A stretch of 64,000 nucleotides of DNA from Lamellibrachia satsuma (Eukaryota > Annelida > Polychaeta > Sabellida > Siboglinidae), in assembly GCA_033239005.1 (NCBI GenBank), contig BSQZ01000111.1:1358501-1422500 (forward strand). Reading direction: 5' to 3'. Position 1 is the first letter of the stretch, and each line of letters opens with the position of its first letter. The notes under the pieces were generated by a model that ran no database searches, had not been told where the DNA came from, and saw only the letters and a list, made by a program, of their open reading frames with translations. Shown here piece by piece: positions 1 through 64,000 of the stretch. A program made the position numbers and the translations under genes.

Positions 1-79
1 CGTTCGTTCGTTCGTTCGTTCGTTCGTTCGTTCGTTCGTTCGTTCGTTCGTTCGTTCGTTCGTTCGTTCGTTCGTTCGT
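1..79. repeat. (CGTT)n microsatellite
   Basis: About 20 nearly perfect copies of the tetranucleotide CGTT open the window and end in a variant GTTAGTTC. The array probably continues to the left of the window. It lies upstream of the first recognisable exon. Confidence 0.97.
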
Positions 80-407
80 TAGTTCAATCAACTGCATAGG
101 CGCAGTGGTATCGGTGTAGAACATCGGACACGGAGTCGAATCCTCTTCGTACCGTTTCGAAAATTGGACAGTTCCGTTCATTCCACGTTGCCTCAATTCC
201 CTCAACTGTATAAATGAGTACCTGGCTAGCGACAGTGGTGGATATAATGTGAAAGAATAGTCCTCTTGCAGTAATAATAGCAAAGTGGAATACATCCGAG
301 AGGAGTCGAGTCGATGTATGTCTGGTGGCGAAGTTTAAAGCTTTGAGCGGTTCAACGGACTGGATACCACGTTATATAAGAACTTACATTTTCGTGTTTT
401 CTCCTAG

Positions 408-20622
<20,215 letters not shown>

Positions 20623-21182
20623 TATGATCATATATACAAATGTTTCATACCTGTTTACACTAATTACGTGTAAATATAATCGTACATTTGTAAAATGTTT
20701 TGTATTTACCATGCCCAATGATGTTTCACGGTTTATTAATTGCCTGCTTATTTACAGTTTATCCGTGAAAAAAATGTCATTCATGGTTTCATGTCTACAA
20801 ACATAGCGAGGGCGATTGCGCTGCATATATTTCAGCCATAAATCTAAGTTCTCACAGTCGATCCCAGCAAGTATGGTTCCCCTCTGACTCAATATGTTGC
20901 TTTGCTTTTCTACTGAATCGTGCATTTATCCACATGTTTCGCTTAGGAATTATGACATTTGCTTCGAAAATAATATTGCGAAGAAGGTAATTTATTTTAA
21001 GCGTAGTTAATTATAAAATCGGTTTGTTATGTGTAACTAGTAATGCGCTGTCGTTTAGTTTTGTTCTGGTTTATATCATATATGATTATTGTGGGACACT
21101 CCTAAAAAAGGTGCATTACATATGATAACAAAAACCGTTATGAGCTTATTGCATTTTTGTTGCTATATAGTATGAATTGGTT

Positions 21183-21245
21183 GCGATATGTGTGCATACG
21201 ATATGTGTACATACGATATGTGTACATACGATATGTGTACATACA
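21183..21245. repeat. 16-bp tandem repeat, about four copies
   Basis: Copies of ATACGATATGTGTACA (first copy with a G variant) in the intergenic region. Confidence 0.85.
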
Positions 21246-21504
21246 TGACACTTTAGAGCATGTGCAGCTTTATTGCGTACAATCTTGAAGCAACACCTTA
21301 ACAACTTATTGTATTATGTAGATTTTAATCACCCTGATCGATCTGTTAACGCAATAAAAAAAAAAACATTTTCTTATTCACATTTGTGTTGATTTCTGAC
21401 ACGATTACATATACCGAATACGACATGTGTGGAGTTATTCCGCTTAATCTCATAACTGACAACAAACTATCAAAAAAATGGCCTTCGCCTGGTGCTATCA
21501 ATGA

Positions 21505-21705
21505 TTGATTATCGAAAAGAGCTGTTCGCAACTGTCGAAACTTACCTATCCGTACAAATCATACTATCTACGTAACCGTTCACAATGCGATGCTCTTATA
21601 CAGTCCGACAACTTAGACATTCACAAGTTCGTAAAACAAAACAATACTCAACATGATGTGACACCATATCAGTACGAATTGCTGGACAAACTCAAAGGTT
21701 AAAAA
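21505..21705 (+). other. Unassigned short reading frame followed by AATAAA
   Basis: The frame starts ATGATTATCGAAAAG and runs to a TAA 66 codons on, with mixed, protein-like composition (KLTYPYKSYYLRNRSQ, then YQYELLDKLKG). AATAAA occurs at about 21716. It could be a last exon, a transposon relic, or chance. No family was recognised. Confidence 0.25.
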
Positions 21706-21837
21706 TAGTTGTCAGAAATAAATGCTTGATTTTCTGATGGTTAGTTTTGTATGTTCAATATGTGCACTGCGTCATAACATCGTTTCATCAATGTTTGGGA
21801 AATTAGGTGGGGCTTGATAGTTAGTACGGTGTCCATT

Positions 21838-21935
21838 CATTACATTAAATATCATATTTCAAATGTGATTGTTACTGTCAAGTCACTCATGACATCATTC
21901 TAACATGTTCGTATTGTTACGAACTGCAACACACG
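21838..21935. repeat. Right arm of the inverted repeat flanking vWA4
   Basis: The reverse complement of 18970-19062 with a few substitutions. A CA/CG-rich dinucleotide stretch follows (about 21960-22025). Confidence 0.85.
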
Positions 21936-22423
21936 GCCCCTAAGTGTATGCACCAAGAGCGCGCGCACACACGCACGCACTCGCGCACACACACACACAA
22001 ACACACCCACACACACACACCAAACACAACTCGAGCTGTGGGCTTGGCCCGCCATATAGGTAATTTCAAATATGAACGGTGTCTAAGATAACTATATAGC
22101 CTTATGCTAGATAAAGTATGTGTGAACACGCTAATAATTCCACTTCATCCCTTGCCCGGGAGAGTCTACTCCAGCTTGACATGTCTTCTGCTGTGCGTTA
22201 TATTATACAGCCAGTTTTTTTCACCAGGCAGCGCCGACGTCTCTTGCAATCCAGGATGCCTTGCAGGACGTTTTTTGAGACAATGGTGTGCTGACATATA
22301 CTGCCAAACCAGAGGAATTTGTGTAGTTTCACCGTGGGCTCTTGCGTTCCATCGATGGAGTTAATTTGCTATATATCTCTCTCTCTCTTATTCATTGTTT
22401 TGTGTTTGCTGCGCGAAATGTAG

Positions 22424-22527
22424 AGGAGTGTGCCGAAGCATTTCATTTCACCTGTTTGTGGTCGTCTTATTGTTTCTGCTTTCAAAGTATGGCTCTCGGA
22501 TGCACACAGGAGGAACATGTTAGTACG
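22424..22527 (+). other. Possible cysteine-rich exon
   Basis: Between a potential acceptor (GAAATGTAG) and a consensus donor (GTAAGT) there is an open phase-1 frame with several cysteines: ECAEAFHFTC, YCFCFQSMALGC. The spacing faintly recalls a WSC or PAN-like module, but the end phase is 0 and does not match the exons of gene 2. It may be a decayed exon. Confidence 0.25.
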
Positions 22528-23100
22528 GTAAGTAAAACGGTTAGCTAAAACAACTAGGAGACTGTTGAGAAATACGGAGAGGAGTTCTATCCGTCCAAAC
22601 GGAACGATGCAATGTCCATAATACGATAATTGGTGGGCGAAGAATTGGAGTTGTTGATATAGTTGTAGGCTATTGATTCAATTGGAATTGGAAGTATGAT
22701 GCAACAGATCACATGGGAAACAAAGCAACACCTGTTGATTTAACCTGACATTTGAAGACTTTTGCAGGTCTACAATTTAGCCGGCTTAATTTTTTATGTT
22801 TGAACAACCAATGTTTACTACAATTTGGCAAAGTGGATAGGCTGTCCGTTTGAACTTTCCGTCCTCAGTATGTGTGAAGACAGCTAAGGTTCAGTTGACG
22901 TAAGCACAAGTTTCCTACACGAGCCTAACATTTGTGCCCAAACCCTGGCCCGACCATAGCAGTTAGAATTCCGATCCGGCCCAGGCCCACATAAATGATT
23001 CAAACCCAACCAGGCCCTGAAACAAAACATAAAACAAACAAAAACTGTATGGTTCAAGTTATAAGTCTACTTACTTACACAGGTCACTTATGCTTATGCT

Positions 23101-23101
23101 G

Positions 23102-23168
<67 letters not shown>

Positions 23169-23172
23169 TGCG
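23101..23172. repeat. (GT)n/(GCGT)n microsatellite
   Basis: A TG run of about 50 bases followed by TGCG repeats, upstream of gene 2. Confidence 0.95.
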
Positions 23173-23479
23173 TTTGTGCATGTGCATAAGTAGGGGTTCC
23201 CTAAATTGCATAGCATATAACCTGGCTTTTTTATCGGTCATGCCCAACCCCACTCACACTAGACCCATACGCTGCTCAAACCAGATGTGTGTTTATTTTT
23301 TTTTCAGCCCAGCCCAGGCTCATAAAATGTAGAAACAGGCCCGGCCCGACAAATATACTAGAGGCCAGGGCACAAAGCCACGTCCAGGCAAGGCACTTAT
23401 AGGCACATATGCATCTACCGATCGACTGGTATAGATGCAAATAATTAACTATGACTAATTACTTTCCGCCGGCACCCTG

Positions 23480-23940
23480 AAAAGCGGTCGTCACGGTTTC
23501 GGATTTGCAATGGTGCACCTGGACGCCAGGTGGCTATCGCTCTCCCAAACAAGCGTGTGGACGCACGTCAACAGAGGCGCTTACACAACTGCTTCAAACG
23601 AACCGAGAACCTACGCTCTGACGTCATCGTGGTTTGGAAACTGTTATTATACAATTATCCGTAATTAATGGGTCAGCGTTTAACGCGCGATCATAACATA
23701 GTCATTTGTTTAATAAGCACAGAATACGAAGTGTTGAGTCATGCACCTTTAATCGTATTCTGACGCATCGTAACCTATCTCCACCACAAGCAATTTGATA
23801 AAAACTCTGCCCAGTCACCGATGAAAAATTGATGCAGCCAGTTTCCAACGGCGGTTGACAATGGACACTTTGTGAAAGTCGATGCTTTCATGGCAACAGT
23901 AAACAGCAAGTCAGAAACTGTTGCACTCAGTGGGAGAAAT
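23480..23940 (+). repeat. Interspersed repeat family A, copy 1
   Basis: It shares ordered blocks with 26850-27635 and 27640-28430: GGTGGCTATCGCTCTCCCAAACAAGC, the TAATAAGCACAG...GTGTTGAGTC block, CACCGATGAAAAATTGATGC, and GACAATGGACACTT. This copy lies just upstream of the first exon of gene 2, so it may form part of the promoter region. Confidence 0.7.
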
Positions 23941-24162
23941 AAAGCTGAGCTAGACGGTGCTAGTAAGGCGAACTAGCGTAAATGCTACGTTATACCAAGA
24001 CAGAAACATAAACAATAGACGTACTCGTATTTTTAGTGGTCAACAGTGATTCGTTCTCCAAAGGCACCTTTCCTCGACGTGGCATGTGTCACAGAGGGTG
24101 GAAAGCCTTGACAGTCGTGAGTCTGCCGAGGGTTTCGCCGACTTTGGCGGTGCAGCAAGAGA

Positions 24163-62513
<38,351 letters not shown>

Positions 62514-63009
62514 GTAAGTAGTGACGAAATATTGTTTATCAAATATTGGTGAGATTGCCTATTTTAAAACGTATGTCCATACTCTGGTAGCGAAATAAGT
62601 TTTATAGATTGCCCCACTTTAGTTTAGGTTTTCTGAAATATATAATTTAAACAAAAACACTTCCTGGCATCGAACATACGGTGTTTTGTTCTATGTTCTA
62701 TGGACATAAAGAAGGAACTTGGTGTAATGAATACATGCGGACACTGTTAGTTGGAGTAAACGCACAAGTATAAGTTGGCTATCGGTTTGAAAACATATAC
62801 TGTATCTATGCATTCTTAAGTTGTGATGATATATCGTTCGTTCGCACAGTAGTTTTGTCCATTCCAATAATTTTTTTCGAAATTAATTATGATGGATAAT
62901 TCCACTAAGATGCATACTACTTTCCAGTGGTCAGGAAGTTTCTAGAATGTCACAATCTTTTCGATAGAGAAAGGAAACAACAAACAAAATACGGCTTACA
63001 CGAATGAAT
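62514..63009 (+). other. Intron after FTP8, nothing recognised
   Basis: AT-rich intron sequence without a recognisable element. Confidence 0.55.
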
Positions 63010-63200
63010 ATTTGCCCAATCGGTCGGGCAACACGATGTGGCGCAGTTTAACAATGCAATAATCGGTCGTCTAAACTTACAACGAGATCGATTACCGAGG
63101 ACAATTTGTGGTTACAATTGTGTCGTTCGAACTGTAGCTCGATCTATATCCACCGAAGTGGATCGACCGCCGCGACTGCAGCGGTGCCTTTTTATATCAA
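63010..63200 (+). mobile_element. SINE-like element, related to 35.9-36.1 kb
   Basis: Shared blocks with 35985-36070 in the same order: GGTTACAATTGTGTCG (there GGCTACAGTTGTGTCG), an AACTGTAGCTC-type block and GATCGACCGCCG (there CAGCGACCGCCG). The head is tRNA-like (GTGGCGCAGTTTAAC) but diverged. Confidence 0.45.
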
Positions 63201-63577
63201 ATATCAAGTTGGCATCGGTGCATTAGCACGCAGAGTAAAAACACGTCCGCAATAACTAGCTTCGTGTTGACGTCCGACACAGTGTCGCCCGAACAACAGG
63301 GGAAAAAGTCCCTCGTGCAAATCGACCCTTAGGCAAAATTGACAAATAACAACATAACTTGACGATGTGGGTGATTTAAATCAAATTAATCTGTATATGC
63401 AAGACCTTTTTTGTGGTTATCGTAATCCTGTCATGCCAAGGACTCATGCAAGCTCGATCGTGTATGTACTGATAAGTGAGCACTGTGAGTACGGAAAATA
63501 AGCATACTGTAATAACATTAACGCAGTCAGAGATAAATATAGAGATAATATATGTGTTTTTTTTTCCGGCAACTATA

Positions 63578-64000
63578 ATGGACAAACAAGAAGAACTGAT
63601 ATAGCACTTAGACTCGCAATCAGCTGAGTTTCTTATATTGAAAGACAAAGTGGCTGAACTAGGAGCAAAGGGGAACTCCCTGGATGATGAGGTGGATCGG
63701 CTAGAACAATATTCACGCCGATCCAATATCAGAATCAGGGACCGCCTGAAACAAGTGATGGAGAAGACACTCTGAAGATAGCACTTGAAGTGATAAACGA
63801 GAAGGTGGCGATGACAATCGAGCCGCGTCACCGAACAGGTCGGCAAAAGACGGAGCCAAACCGACCGACAATCACAAGATTTGATTCAGACGTCACAAGA
63901 GACATTGTGTTTAGAGCCATGAAAGGTTTGAAGACCTACAACCATATATCTACCGACAAAGTCTTCCTTATTGAAGACTTAACGGCACGAAGAGCATGCA
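63578..64000 (+). mobile_element. LINE ORF1 fragment (coiled coil plus RNA-binding type), cut by the window edge
   Basis: From the ATG at 63578: a coiled-coil-like start with one stop (ILKDKVAELGAKGNSLDDE, VDRLEQYSRRSNIRI), then a one-base shift into DTLKIALEVINEKV, HRTGRQKTEPNRP and FRAMKGLKTYN, and IEDLTARRA. RLEQYSRRSNIRI is a hallmark of ORF1 proteins of several invertebrate LINEs with an L1-ORF1-like layout. It runs to the last base of the window. Confidence 0.83.

Noticed and set aside
90..165. tRNA-like stretch with A-box-like GGCGCAGTGGTATCGG and B-box-like GAGTCGAATCC
   Set aside because: No cloverleaf could be drawn with confidence; probably the head of a SINE, too diverged to call.
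63376..63846. 156-codon minus-strand frame at the right edge
   Set aside because: It is the shadow of the plus-strand LINE ORF1 (RLEQYSRRSN) and shows no domain of its own.

Overview
The window is animal nuclear DNA. Its genes are split into many small exons with consensus GT-AG borders, the exons encode extracellular animal modules (von Willebrand factor A, EGF, WSC, and fucolectin-like F5/8C 'FTP' domains), and the introns are full of non-LTR retrotransposons, Ty3/gypsy relics, tRNA-derived SINEs, minisatellites and long (TA)n tracts. The domain mix and LINE types suit a marine invertebrate, perhaps a mollusc or another lophotrochozoan. The species cannot be fixed from this sequence alone.

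Gene 1 (+ strand, left edge to about 19.7 kb) is the 3' part of a matrilin-like gene. Its order is vWA1 (partial, exon 408-798), EGF1 (1750-1863), vWA2 (2355-2637, 3871-3970, 4809-5004), EGF2 (13499-13615), vWA3 (14419-14633, 17586-17940), EGF3 (18476-18589) and vWA4 (19152-19714, with stop). All borders between modules are phase 1. The 8.5-kb intron after vWA2 holds two degenerate Ty3/gypsy elements, one per strand, and a LINE tail. Both introns of the vWA3 region end in minisatellites whose unit contains a copy of the real 3' splice site and the first bases of the exon: an 80-bp unit at 13931-14410 and a 62-bp unit at about 15150-17585. This is the most unusual structure seen here.

Gene 2 (+ strand, 24163 to beyond the right edge) starts with a signal-peptide exon (24163-24241). 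A WSC domain follows in two exons (29570-29686, 30515-30682), then at least eight FTP domains between 34267 and 62513. Each FTP module is a phase 1-1 block of two or three exons. FTP6 and FTP7 are a recent tandem duplication, and a CR1-type LINE of about 4.3 kb later landed in the first copy. The product looks like a secreted multi-lectin protein. Its neighbour, gene 1, looks like an adhesive matrix protein, so the locus appears to hold secreted adhesion or recognition proteins.

Repeat landscape: several LINE copies or fragments, including one with a 5' inversion typical of twin priming; two gypsy relics; SINE-like copies; an approximately 0.8-kb interspersed repeat seen three times near the first exon of gene 2; an inverted-repeat pair bounding 2.2 kb; more than ten (TA)n tracts; and minisatellites next to many splice sites. 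No host rRNA or tRNA gene, CRISPR array or bacterial feature was seen.
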